From the NCBI GenBank assembly GCA_017617235.1, contig JAFZWQ010000002.1:1-57199 (forward strand): a stretch of 57,199 nt of DNA. Direction: 5' to 3'. The position numbers and the translations under genes are program-made. The notes beneath the pieces are model-generated. The model was given only the letters and a program-made list of their open reading frames with translations, was not told where the DNA came from and did no database searches. Origin of the DNA: Bacteroidaceae bacterium. Lineage in GTDB: Bacteria; Bacteroidota; Bacteroidia; Bacteroidales; Bacteroidaceae. Every line of letters starts with the position of its first letter. Within the stretch, counting starts at the first letter, position 1. Shown one piece after another: positions 34,399 to 43,735 of the stretch.

Positions 34399-35012
34399 TG
34401 CAGCACTATCCATCACAACTGCTGGAACGGGCCGTCGAGGAGTTCGCCAAGTTACCAGGCATCGGTTCCAAGACCGCCATGCGGCTGGTGTTGCACCTGT
34501 TGCGGCAGGATGTGAAGGCTGTAGAAGCCTTTGGAAACAGCATCATCCGCCTGCGCCAGGAGGTAAAGTTCTGTCACATTTGTCACAACATCTCCGATAC
34601 CGACACTTGCGAAATCTGCGCTAACCCGCGTCGAGACCATGCTACCATCTGTGTGGTGGAAAACATACAGGATGTGATGGCCATCGAAGCCACACAACAA
34701 TATCGTGGCACATATCACGTGTTGGGTGGAGTCATCTCTCCCATTGACGGCATAGGACCCAGCGATTTGCAAATACAAAGTCTAGTGCAACGTGCATCGA
34801 CAGGCGATATCTCAGAGGTCATCCTGGCCCTCAGTCCCACGATGGAAGGCGACACGACAAACTTCTACATCTACCGCAAACTGGCTGATACGGGGGTAAA
34901 AATAAGTGTCATTGCCCGTGGCGTTGCCCAAAATGACGAATTGCAATACACCGACGAAATCACCTTGGGGCGTTCCATTGTCAACCGAACACCTTTCAAC
35001 ATCAACATGTAA
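34395..35012 (+). CDS. recR: Recombination protein RecR
   Basis: RecR works with RecF and RecO to load RecA on gapped DNA. The 205-residue protein has the N-terminal helix-hairpin-helix ('[15 protein letters not shown]'), a four-cysteine zinc finger ('[16 protein letters not shown]'), a Toprim domain ('[15 protein letters not shown]') and a C-terminal Walker B-like region ('[12 protein letters not shown]', 'LGRSIVNRT'). The start overlaps the hisB stop by four bases, so it is probably co-transcribed with the his genes. Confidence 0.95.
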   Translation: MMQHYPSQLLERAVEEFAKLPGIGSKTAMRLVLHLLRQDVKAVEAFGNSIIRLRQEVKFCHICHNISDTDTCEICANPRRDHATICVVENIQDVMAIEATQQYRGTYHVLGGVISPIDGIGPSDLQIQSLVQRASTGDISEVILALSPTMEGDTTNFYIYRKLADTGVKISVIARGVAQNDELQYTDEITLGRSIVNRTPFNINM

Positions 35013-35016
35013 GTCT

Positions 35017-35280
35017 ATGAACTCTGACACCTATATCTATCTGGTTATACTTTGTATAGTAACCCTTGTGGCAATTCCCGTTGCACTTACAAGGAAAAAG
35101 TTGCGCAAAAGCATTCGGGCACTCATAGCCTTATGCCCAATTGTTCTTGGCGGCACATATTACTTACTGACGAGAGAAGCAAATGGCATATATGTTATGC
35201 TCATGGCCGTATTTGTATTACTTGCCGTTGTGTTTCACCCCGGACAACAGCCTAACGAGGATAATAACGAAACAGCCTAA
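35017..35280 (+). CDS. Small two-helix membrane protein
   Basis: From the ATG at 35017 the protein has 87 residues and begins MNSDTYIYLVILCIVTLVAI. Hydrophobic segments lie at about 6-23, 37-51 and 58-72, around basic loops, so two to three membrane helices are likely. It ends in an acidic, Asn-rich tail. I do not recognise a family. An earlier in-frame start at 34906 would overlap recR widely and is not favoured. The stop shares one base with the glycosyltransferase start. Confidence 0.6.
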   Translation: MNSDTYIYLVILCIVTLVAIPVALTRKKLRKSIRALIALCPIVLGGTYYLLTREANGIYVMLMAVFVLLAVVFHPGQQPNEDNNETA

Positions 35281-36422
35281 TGAAAGACCTCTCTGTCATC
35301 ATCGTCAGTTATAACGTAAGGTATTACCTCGAACAGTGCCTTTATTCCGTCTTTTCCGCAGAGAAAGAATTGAAGCTAGAGGTTTTCGTGGTGGACAACA
35401 ACTCAACGGATGACAGTGTAGAATACCTATCAGAACGTTTTCCTCAGGTTCGCTTTATTGCCAACGAGGACAATCGAGGTTTCTCGAAAGCAAACAACCA
35501 GGCCATCCGTGAAGCTCAAGGGCGCTATGTGCTGTTGCTGAATCCTGATACAATCGTCACAGAACATACCTTTACGGATTGCATTACCTACCTTGACCAA
35601 CACCCAGAGGTAGGTGCCACAGGTGTGTCAATGTATGGAGCCGACGGTATCTTTGCATGGGAATCGCGACGTGGAGTGCCAACCCCGTGGACTGCATTCT
35701 GCAAAATGACGGGACTCGCTGCCCTATTTCCCCACAGCCGCCATTTTGGACGTTACCACATGCGTTACCTCAATCGTGAGGAAGCCAACTACATCGAAGT
35801 GCTCAGCGGTGCCTTTTTTATGATGCGTGCCGAAGTCATCCAACAGGTAGGTATGCTTGACGAGACTTTCTTTATGTACGGCGAGGACATCGACCTTTCG
35901 TATCGTATTTTGCAGAGCGGCTGGAAAAATGCGTATGTTCCCACCCCCATCATGCATTACAAGGGCGAGAGTACCCAGAAATCCTCATACCGCTACGTGC
36001 AGGTATTCTACGAGGCCATGCTCATCTTTTTCGACAAGCATTTCCGCCACCGCTACCGTTTCACTGCGATGCTCATCCATGCAGCCGTTTACCTACGTGC
36101 CAGTCTAGGCATTCTGAAACGCTTTGGTCATCGGCGGCTGCCGGCTATCACAAAGACATCATCCACTCCCGAATGCGCTTTGTGTCTGGGTTCTGCAGAA
36201 GCACTGCAGCAGATGCACGAAGTCTGCCGACGCAATGGAATCACTGTGGTCTCTGAAATGGAAAAGAATCCCCTGTACATCATATTTGACACTTCGACTT
36301 ATAGTTATGGGGACATACTCTCCAACCTAATCAAGAATGCCAAGAAACGGAACCACCAGTTCCTAGGAACTTACAACCCGGCCACAGGCCTGATGGTGTT
36401 ACCAAACGACATATACCAATAA
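35280..36422 (+). CDS. Family 2 glycosyltransferase
   Basis: The 380-residue protein opens with 'DLSVIIVSYNVRYYLEQCL', the GT2 N-terminal fold. It has 'VVDNNSTDDSVEYL', a DxD-like 'LLNPDTIV', 'LSGAFFMMR' and 'FFMYGEDIDLSYRI', as in rhamnosyltransferase-like enzymes of cell-surface polysaccharide synthesis. A C-terminal extension after about 290 has 'FDTSTYSYGDILSNLI' and is not assigned. It is co-transcribed with its neighbours, with a one-base overlap upstream and an 18-nt gap downstream. Confidence 0.9.
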   Translation: MKDLSVIIVSYNVRYYLEQCLYSVFSAEKELKLEVFVVDNNSTDDSVEYLSERFPQVRFIANEDNRGFSKANNQAIREAQGRYVLLLNPDTIVTEHTFTDCITYLDQHPEVGATGVSMYGADGIFAWESRRGVPTPWTAFCKMTGLAALFPHSRHFGRYHMRYLNREEANYIEVLSGAFFMMRAEVIQQVGMLDETFFMYGEDIDLSYRILQSGWKNAYVPTPIMHYKGESTQKSSYRYVQVFYEAMLIFFDKHFRHRYRFTAMLIHAAVYLRASLGILKRFGHRRLPAITKTSSTPECALCLGSAEALQQMHEVCRRNGITVVSEMEKNPLYIIFDTSTYSYGDILSNLIKNAKKRNHQFLGTYNPATGLMVLPNDIYQ

Positions 36423-36440
36423 CCCCAAAAGGACGGAACA

Positions 36441-36935
36441 ATGGAGAATAGACTGACCCTACGTGCCCTCGAACCAGAAGACCTCGACTTGGTACATCGA
36501 ATCGAGAACGATGCCACATTGTGGGCATGGGGCGCCAGCTGTCAACCCCTATCGCGTTACACCATACGCCAATATCTTTCCGAGCAGCATGCCGATATTT
36601 ACCAAGATGGTCAGTTGCGCCTTGTTATCGAGGTTGACGGAAAATCCATCGGAATGGTGGATCTCAGTTCATTTTGTCCCCACCATCTACGAGCCGAAGT
36701 CGGCATCGTAATTTTACACGAATACCATCGTCAAGGTTGGGGAACTGAAACCCTTCGTCAGCTGGCCGACTACAGTCGCCAAAGACTCCATTTGTGCAGT
36801 CTATATGCCTACGTTGCAGAAATGAATACCGCCGGCCAAAACCTGTTCCGTACAGCAGGTTATCGTCCAGTAGGACAACTGGACCAATGGATTGAAGGCG
36901 AGCACAAAGCTACACTTTTCCAAAAGATACTATGA
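36441..36935 (+). CDS. GNAT family N-acetyltransferase
   Basis: The 164-residue protein shows the GNAT fold: 'LTLRALEPEDLDLVHRIEN', 'EVGIVILHEYHRQGWGTE' with the acetyl-CoA loop R/Q-x-x-G-x-G/A, and 'NTAGQNLFRTAGY'. It resembles RimJ/SpeG-type acetyltransferases acting on amines or N-termini. The substrate is unknown. It lies between the glycosyltransferase and the beta-galactosidase gene. Confidence 0.88.
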   Translation: MENRLTLRALEPEDLDLVHRIENDATLWAWGASCQPLSRYTIRQYLSEQHADIYQDGQLRLVIEVDGKSIGMVDLSSFCPHHLRAEVGIVILHEYHRQGWGTETLRQLADYSRQRLHLCSLYAYVAEMNTAGQNLFRTAGYRPVGQLDQWIEGEHKATLFQKIL

Positions 36936-36967
36936 ACCCTAGCTGAAAACATTAAATCGAAACGCAT

Positions 36968-39900
36968 ATGAAAAAAAGACTCATGATGGTCATTGTCGCC
37001 ACGATATGTGGAGCCTATGCCACTGCACAGACCCTAAAAGAATGGGACGATGTGAACGTTAACAGTTTGAATCGCCAGAGGGCTCACACTTTGGACATTC
37101 CCATGGAAAGTGCCGAAGCCGCCCAATCAGCCTATACGCCGACGAATGCGCTGGAAGCATCTCCCTATTTCCTTAGCCTGAACGGCACATGGAAGTTTAA
37201 ATGGGTTGGAACACCCGACCAAGCCCCCAGCACGTTCTTCCGCGACAACACCTCGGTTTCGGGTTGGGACGATATCGAAGTTCCCTCAGCCTGGCAAGTC
37301 TATGGCATGCGCAACGGAAAATCGTGGGACAAGCCCCTGTACTGTAACACTGGATATCCCTTCAGTTACGACAGCAATACATGGAGTGTGATGGCCGACC
37401 GTCCGGGATGGTTCACCTATAGCGGAACAAAGAAGAACCCCGTAGGTAGCTATCGTCGCGATTTTACCCTGCCTGAGTCTTGGGATGGACGTGATGTATT
37501 TCTGCGTCTCAATGGTGCTGGTCATGGCTACTATGTATGGGTAAATGGAGAGTTCGTAGGCTATGCCGAGGACTCCTACCTACCCAGCGAGTTCAACATA
37601 ACCGATAAGGTACGGTCAGGTGTCAACAATATATCCATCCGCATCTATCGTTTCACCAGCGGTTCGTTCCTCGAATGCCAAGATTACTGGCGTCTGACGG
37701 GTATTACCCGCGACATCTTCCTATGGAGCGCCCCCAAAACCCGCATCCGTGACTTTTTCTTCCGCACTACGGAATTGCGTAACAACAATACAGAAGCTGC
37801 AGCACGCCTCACCATTAGTCTCGCAGGTCAGAAGCCCTCCAACACCACCCTCGAAGCAAAGCTCACCGATGGCGGTAATATATTGGCAAGCAAGCAAATC
37901 AATGTTAGCAGCCTTGCGGATGTAGATATTGACTTCGACCAGATTTCAGGCATAACAGCTTGGAGTGCAGAACTTCCCCGCCTCTACGACCTCACACTCA
38001 CTTTAAAACAAAACGGTAAAGCCACAGACATTCGCAGTCTCAAGGTGGGCCTGCGTACAATCAGCGTCCGCAAAGACGGAGCCTTGCTTGTCAACGGGAA
38101 CCGCGTCATCTTCCATGGCGTAGACCGTCACGACATCAGTGAAAAAGGCGGACGCACTCTGACTAAGGAAGAAATGGAGACTGACCTTTTACAGATGAAA
38201 CGCCTGAATGTGAATGGCATACGCACTAGTCACTACCCCAACAACCCCTACATCTACGACTTGTGTGACCGTCTGGGGCTATATGTATTGGCAGAAGCTA
38301 ATGTGGAATGCCACGGAAATACAGGACTTTCCAGCGTCGAAGCCTTCCGTCCCGCTATGGTGGAACGCTCCGTGCGCCACGTCCTCACCTTCCGCAACCA
38401 CCCAGCCATCGTCATCTGGAGTGCAGGCAACGAAAGTGGTGGCGGCAACAACTTCAGCACAGTCATGGACAGCATCAGAGCCCTCGACCCCACTCGTCTG
38501 ACCCACTACGAAGGCAACAGCACATGGAGTTCTGTCACCAGCACCATGTATGGTGATTTGTGGAGCATGGAGAACACGGGCCGCAGCCGTCTAAACGATT
38601 ACAATAACGGAAAGACCGACATCCGTCCCCACGTACAATGCGAGAACACTCACGCTATGGGCAACTCCATGGGAAACCAGCGCGAATTCTTCGACATCTA
38701 CGAGAAGTATCCTGCTATGGCCGGTGAATTCGTATGGGATTGGAAAGACCAAGGCATCAAGATGAGTGCCTCTGGTAAGTCTCTCACATTCGTTGCCGAA
38801 GGACTAAAGCAGAAGACCGATGTCATCTCCACCCTGAACCCTGCAAAGGGAGAATACTGGGCCTATGGTGGCGACTACGGCGACAACCCCAACGATGGGA
38901 ACTTCTGCTGCAACGGTGTGGTATTGGCAGATGATGCTCCCACCTCCAAGAGTTACAACATGAAGAAAATATACCAGCCGCTGGAATTCTATGCTAAGGA
39001 TCTTGCCAACGGTGTATTCACCCTAAAGAGCAAATTGCAACAGCGTGTGCTTAATGATCTCGATGTTTACTACTCTATCCTCGAGGATGGTATCGAGGTG
39101 GCTCAAGGTAAGCTGGACGACATCAACCTGGGCATTGGAGAAACAACAGATGTCACCATTGCCCAAGCCAAGCAAATGGCCAACCAGCCCCAGAACCCCG
39201 AAGCAGAATACTTCATCCACTTCTCTGCCTGTCAGAAAAAGGCTACAGAATGGGCAGATGCAGGCTTCGAAGTAGCCACCGAAGGCATCCTGCTCCGTGC
39301 CGCCACTGACCGTCAACCCTATACTACCCAAACTGGCAACAACCTCACCATTATCGAAGTCACAAACCAAGTGAAGGTTACAGGTACGAACTTTGAAATA
39401 ACCTTCCGCAATGGTGTACTTAACAGCTACCTGCTGAATGGCGAGAAGCTGCTGGCTGCCCCCCTTACGTTCCAGGCTTTCCGTGTGCCCACCGACAACG
39501 ATGGCAGACAAGCCGAAAGCTGGGACAACCTGGGGCTGCGTAACCTCTCCCTAACTGCCGGCACCTGGACAGTGAAGCGAGCAGAGGACGGAAGGAGCGT
39601 TACCCTGAGCAACACAAACACCTATAAAGCCAACGACGCTGCCCAATTCAAGGTACAACAGAATTTCCTGATACTGACCGATGGCGTTGTGGTTACCAAC
39701 ATCTCCATAGACCCCAGTTGCAAGGGAGTGGAACTACCCCGTTTGGGCATGCGTACAGAACTGCCCAAGGGCACCGAAACCATGCGTTGGCTGGGACGCG
39801 GACCGTGGGACAACTACCGCGACCGTATGGACGCCAGCCGTGTAGGCCTCTACCACAGCACCGTCACCGACCAGTGGACAAACTTCGTAAAACCGCAATC

Positions 39901-41518
39901 CACGGGTAATAAGGAGGATGTACGCTGGCTTGCCCTCACCAACGATGAGGGTCGCGGCATGCTCTTCGTGGCCCCACAACTGATGGCAGCCACTGCCGGT
40001 CACTGGCGCGAGGAAAACATCTACACGAACCGTAACGACCGCAAGAAGCATCCCAACGAGGTAACCTTCTGCCAGGAAACGGTGGTTAGCCTCGATGCCT
40101 ACCAACGAGCTCTTGGCAATGCCAGTTGCGGTCCTGATGTCATTGACAAATACAAGATTAAGGCTGCCAAGACCCAATACTCGTTCATCCTGATGCCATT
40201 AGGCGAGACACAGACCGATGAGCAATTGGCCAAGCGTGCCCGCGTGGCTTCGCCCGTAGCAGCCCCCGTCGACATCACCACCTCGAAAGGCACTGTCACA
40301 CTATCAACGGCCCAAACCGATGCCACCATCTACTACAGCATCGACGGCGGCGAGGAGCAAGTTTACACAAAGCCGTTCTCCCTTACACAGGGAGGTCTGG
40401 TACGCACCTACTGCACAGCCGACGGCCTGCAGCCAAGCCCAGTCAACGAGGAACAAATCAGTCTTTATGTCAGTAAGAGCAAGTGGAAAGTGAGCAGTGT
40501 GAGCAGCGAACAGGGTGGTAACGAGGCTGCGACCAACGCCATCGACGAAAACGCCTCCACCATATGGCACACGCGATACAACCCGTCGACGCCCCAATGT
40601 CCCCACGAGATTGTCGTAGACATGAACACCTACTACCGCGTAGCTAAGTTTGTATATCAAGGACGCGAAGATATGACCAACGGTCGCGTGGCCCAATATG
40701 AGTTCTACGTCAGCAATAGTGCTAGCGTATGGGGCGCTCCCGTATGCTCCGGCACACTGAACAATAGTTCCGAGGTGCAGGAAATCGACATTCCCTCGCG
40801 CCCCGTTGGCCGTTATTTCCGCCTCATCATTAATTCCACACATGATAATCATGGTTATGCCTCAGCAGCCGAGATTGGCATCATTCCAGAGGAGGAAGTT
40901 GCCCGCGAGCAGGCCCCCACTTCGGCCATCGGCAGCTCCACTATGTTCTACTACCTGCGCCATGTCCCCTCGGGCCTCTATCTACACTATACTGAGGGAA
41001 GCAACGAAGGAGCCTTCGCCTTGGGTGAGGTAAATGAATCAAACCTCGAAGACTATAGTTATCGTTTCCAATTCGGCAAGGTCAGCAACTACACAGCATA
41101 CTACACTTTGAAGACTCGCCAACCTGTACGCTACCCTTTTGTTGACGGCTGGCACGTCAATGCCAGCGAAACCCAAGATGCTACAAATCACGCCCAATGG
41201 TTTTTGGTTGAACAATTTTCCAACCAGATTATCCGTCTGCGTGGTGCAGAGAAAGGTATGCTATACCTGAACTTCGACAAGCAGACTCCCGGTTCCTTTG
41301 TCTATGCCGACAAAAAGACGGGTGCTGAGTTCGAAGTCATTCGTCAGAGCCAAATTGGCGATGTGGTTCCCGTCACAGGCATTCAGTCCTCTGCCGCAAG
41401 TCCTCAGGCCTACTATGACCTGAGCGGACGCCATTTGCCTACGACTCCGCAGCAGGGTCTTTGTGTATCAAAAAAAGGTAATAAGACAAAGAAACTATTG
41501 GTTAACAGGAATAAATGA
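36968..41518 (+). CDS. Secreted GH2 beta-galactosidase with C-terminal accessory domains and sorting tail
   Basis: The 1516-residue protein has a signal peptide ('GAYATAQ') and the LacZ-type GH2 order: jelly-roll sugar-binding domain, Ig-like domain and a TIM barrel. Acid/base is Glu489 in 'IWSAGNESGGG', and the predicted nucleophile is Glu587 in 'MAGEFVWDWKDQG'. A second Ig-like domain and a Bgal small-chain domain ('LGRGPWDNYRDR') follow. After about residue 1100 come a chitobiase-C-like module ('ATIYYSIDGGEEQVY'), an F5/8C-type domain ('ASTIWHTRYN') and a sorting-type tail ('YYDLSGRHLPTTPQQGLCV'). It should cleave beta-galactosides at the cell surface. Its stop overlaps the next start by four bases. 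Confidence 0.93.
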   Translation: MKKRLMMVIVATICGAYATAQTLKEWDDVNVNSLNRQRAHTLDIPMESAEAAQSAYTPTNALEASPYFLSLNGTWKFKWVGTPDQAPSTFFRDNTSVSGWDDIEVPSAWQVYGMRNGKSWDKPLYCNTGYPFSYDSNTWSVMADRPGWFTYSGTKKNPVGSYRRDFTLPESWDGRDVFLRLNGAGHGYYVWVNGEFVGYAEDSYLPSEFNITDKVRSGVNNISIRIYRFTSGSFLECQDYWRLTGITRDIFLWSAPKTRIRDFFFRTTELRNNNTEAAARLTISLAGQKPSNTTLEAKLTDGGNILASKQINVSSLADVDIDFDQISGITAWSAELPRLYDLTLTLKQNGKATDIRSLKVGLRTISVRKDGALLVNGNRVIFHGVDRHDISEKGGRTLTKEEMETDLLQMKRLNVNGIRTSHYPNNPYIYDLCDRLGLYVLAEANVECHGNTGLSSVEAFRPAMVERSVRHVLTFRNHPAIVIWSAGNESGGGNNFSTVMDSIRALDPTRLTHYEGNSTWSSVTSTMYGDLWSMENTGRSRLNDYNNGKTDIRPHVQCENTHAMGNSMGNQREFFDIYEKYPAMAGEFVWDWKDQGIKMSASGKSLTFVAEGLKQKTDVISTLNPAKGEYWAYGGDYGDNPNDGNFCCNGVVLADDAPTSKSYNMKKIYQPLEFYAKDLANGVFTLKSKLQQRVLNDLDVYYSILEDGIEVAQGKLDDINLGIGETTDVTIAQAKQMANQPQNPEAEYFIHFSACQKKATEWADAGFEVATEGILLRAATDRQPYTTQTGNNLTIIEVTNQVKVTGTNFEITFRNGVLNSYLLNGEKLLAAPLTFQAFRVPTDNDGRQAESWDNLGLRNLSLTAGTWTVKRAEDGRSVTLSNTNTYKANDAAQFKVQQNFLILTDGVVVTNISIDPSCKGVELPRLGMRTELPKGTETMRWLGRGPWDNYRDRMDASRVGLYHSTVTDQWTNFVKPQSTGNKEDVRWLALTNDEGRGMLFVAPQLMAATAGHWREENIYTNRNDRKKHPNEVTFCQETVVSLDAYQRALGNASCGPDVIDKYKIKAAKTQYSFILMPLGETQTDEQLAKRARVASPVAAPVDITTSKGTVTLSTAQTDATIYYSIDGGEEQVYTKPFSLTQGGLVRTYCTADGLQPSPVNEEQISLYVSKSKWKVSSVSSEQGGNEAATNAIDENASTIWHTRYNPSTPQCPHEIVVDMNTYYRVAKFVYQGREDMTNGRVAQYEFYVSNSASVWGAPVCSGTLNNSSEVQEIDIPSRPVGRYFRLIINSTHDNHGYASAAEIGIIPEEEVAREQAPTSAIGSSTMFYYLRHVPSGLYLHYTEGSNEGAFALGEVNESNLEDYSYRFQFGKVSNYTAYYTLKTRQPVRYPFVDGWHVNASETQDATNHAQWFLVEQFSNQIIRLRGAEKGMLYLNFDKQTPGSFVYADKKTGAEFEVIRQSQIGDVVPVTGIQSSAASPQAYYDLSGRHLPTTPQQGLCVSKKGNKTKKLLVNRNK

Positions 41519-43560
41519 AAATGAGAAAGGCATTCACCACATTATTGCTGTTCCTCGTATGGCATCTTTCCATAGCTCAGGAACTCCCCACGTTACGTGT
41601 ACTGGCTATTGGCAACTCGTTTTCCGAGGATGCTGTGGAACAGAATTTGTGGGAATTAGGACATGAATCTGGCTTCAATTTCGTCATTGGAAATGCATAC
41701 CGTGGCGGACAAGGTCTTGCTTCACATTGGACGGTTGTCAGCCAAGGTGCAAAAGCCTTCGAATACCGAAAAGTCGTAAACGGCGAGCGCACGAACCATA
41801 AGGAAGTTAGTCTCGACAGCATACTCACTGACGAAGCATGGGATGTGGTCACGCTGCAGCAAGTAAGTCAAGATGCCGGTCTTTATGCGACCTACGACCC
41901 TTATATTCAAGATCTCCTAAACTATGTGCGTGCCAGGGTGACAGGGAAGAACGTACGTTACGGCTTCCACCAGACATGGGCCTATGCACGCAATTCTACC
42001 CACTCTGGTTTTGCTAACTATGGTGGTGACCAGGAACGCATGTACGGCAATATCATCGAAACTGTTGGGCGCATTCTTACGGAACACCACGAACTGTTGT
42101 TCGTCATCCCCACCGGTACTGCCATCCAGAATGCACGTACCACTCCCTTGGGCGACCATCTGAATCGCGACGGTTATCATCTCGACAAGACCATCGGCCG
42201 CTACGTTGCCGCCTGCACGTGGCTCGAAGCCCTCACTGGCCATTCACCTGTGGGACTCAACTATCGTCCAACAGGTATCAGCGCCACCATTGCCGCCATA
42301 GCACAACAGGCAGCCCACGATGCCATCCTTACACCCGACCACATTACACCTCAAGATTCATCCTTCCAGTACATCGACACATGCCGAATTTCAGTCTTCG
42401 GCTCCTCTGTTGCACATGGTGTGGGCGCTACGGACCGTCACGGCTATGCATGGCACTATGGTCAACTACTCCAGGAACGTTATGCTGCGAAACAAAGTCT
42501 CTGGCCTTTCACGTTGTCCGACATCAGCGTGGGCGGCGACACCACGGGCAAGTTGTTAGCGCGTTACAACGACCTGATTTTCGACCTAGGACGCTACGTC
42601 ATCATCGCCCTCTCCCTGGGCAACGAGGGCATTCACCACAGCAGCCGCCAGCAAGCTATTGTCCGCCAATGGCACGATAACATGCAGAAGCTCGTCCAAA
42701 TGGCACGTGCCGATGGCAAGATACCAGTGGTCACAAATAACTATGGTCGTGCTGATTTCAATGCCAAAGATTACGCCTGTGTACGCCAACTGAATCTCCA
42801 AATCCACGAATGGGACGTGCCCAGCATCAACCTTTTGGGCGCTGTCGACGACGGACAAGGTCATTGGCCAAAGGGTTACGAAGCCGATATGGGACATCCC
42901 AATACCCAGGGACATCGTGAAATGATGTACACCCTGCCTCCCTCGCTTTTCGATGCACTGGCCTCAGGTAAGCCATTGCCCCAGCGCGACATGAGCCACG
43001 AACTCATGCTCAATCGCGGCAACACGCTAGCGTTTACACCAGAGGGAACCATCCACCCCTTCGCAGTTAGCCTCACCCTTCGTGGCAGCGACCGTGGGCG
43101 TGTGCTAACCCTAATAAGCAACGGACGTAAAGCATGGATTGGCATCAATCGCGACCATAAAGCCTACTACCGTTCTTCTATGGGCGACAGTTTGGTTAGC
43201 TCCATTCCTCTCGAGGAACATGCACGCCACACCATCACCCTGAGCCACCGATATGCCACCAGCCATACCCTATTCTTTGTAGATACTGAATGTATGGAAA
43301 CCGATGAACGTCTACGCCTCAGCCGCATTACCGTGGGTGATGCCGCCAGTCGCAACGTTCGTCGTCGGCTGTCCGAGCTCTTTTTCTGGCGTTCTGCCCT
43401 CAATGCCGACGAGGCAAATGCTCTGGCTCGTGGTCGCATGCTGCGTTCCAGCCTTGAGATTTATACCCCATTGGACGAAGCCAAACGCGACAGCCTCCCC
43501 AACCTGGCACAAACCCTCAACACACTCCGTTTCGTCCCCGCAAAAGCCAAACAACGCTAA
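41515..43560 (+). CDS. Exported double esterase: DUF4886 plus SGNH hydrolase
   Basis: The 681-residue protein has a signal peptide (ending 'WHLSIAQE'). The N-terminal DUF4886 module (about 25-270) opens with 'VLAIGNSFSEDAVEQNLW'. A second SGNH/GDSL-type module (about 285-490) opens with 'ISVFGSSVAHGVGATD' and has a late 'DMGHPNTQGHRE', holding the Asp and His expected of the triad. A C-terminal beta-sandwich (about 500-670) looks LamG-like. Such enzymes deacetylate sugars. The start overlaps the GH2 stop by four bases, so the two are coupled and may act together on an acetylated beta-galactoside. Confidence 0.85.
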   Translation: MKMRKAFTTLLLFLVWHLSIAQELPTLRVLAIGNSFSEDAVEQNLWELGHESGFNFVIGNAYRGGQGLASHWTVVSQGAKAFEYRKVVNGERTNHKEVSLDSILTDEAWDVVTLQQVSQDAGLYATYDPYIQDLLNYVRARVTGKNVRYGFHQTWAYARNSTHSGFANYGGDQERMYGNIIETVGRILTEHHELLFVIPTGTAIQNARTTPLGDHLNRDGYHLDKTIGRYVAACTWLEALTGHSPVGLNYRPTGISATIAAIAQQAAHDAILTPDHITPQDSSFQYIDTCRISVFGSSVAHGVGATDRHGYAWHYGQLLQERYAAKQSLWPFTLSDISVGGDTTGKLLARYNDLIFDLGRYVIIALSLGNEGIHHSSRQQAIVRQWHDNMQKLVQMARADGKIPVVTNNYGRADFNAKDYACVRQLNLQIHEWDVPSINLLGAVDDGQGHWPKGYEADMGHPNTQGHREMMYTLPPSLFDALASGKPLPQRDMSHELMLNRGNTLAFTPEGTIHPFAVSLTLRGSDRGRVLTLISNGRKAWIGINRDHKAYYRSSMGDSLVSSIPLEEHARHTITLSHRYATSHTLFFVDTECMETDERLRLSRITVGDAASRNVRRRLSELFFWRSALNADEANALARGRMLRSSLEIYTPLDEAKRDSLPNLAQTLNTLRFVPAKAKQR

Positions 43561-43587
43561 GGCGGGAGCGACACATCGTCAGGCACT

Positions 43588-43668
43588 GTGCCATACTATG
43601 GAACAGATGTGTGCCATACTATGGAACAACTCTGTGCCATACTATGGCACAATCACATGCCACATGTG
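43588..43668. repeat. Three tandem 23-nt palindromic repeats plus a hairpin, between convergent genes
   Basis: GTGCCATACTATGG starts at 43588, 43611 and 43634, a period of 23 nt. The core CCATAcTATGG is an odd-centred palindrome, and the third copy extends it to GTGCCATAcTATGGCAC. A separate CACATG/CATGTG pair follows at 43654-43668. The unit lies between the convergent esterase and M6 protease genes and could act as a bidirectional terminator, but no T-tract follows. Confidence 0.85.
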
Positions 43669-43735
43669 GTTCCTTCCCCCGTCAGCAGTGGTTCTGCAGC
43701 AAGAGACAGGTAGAAAAATTAAAAGGATATTCCAA

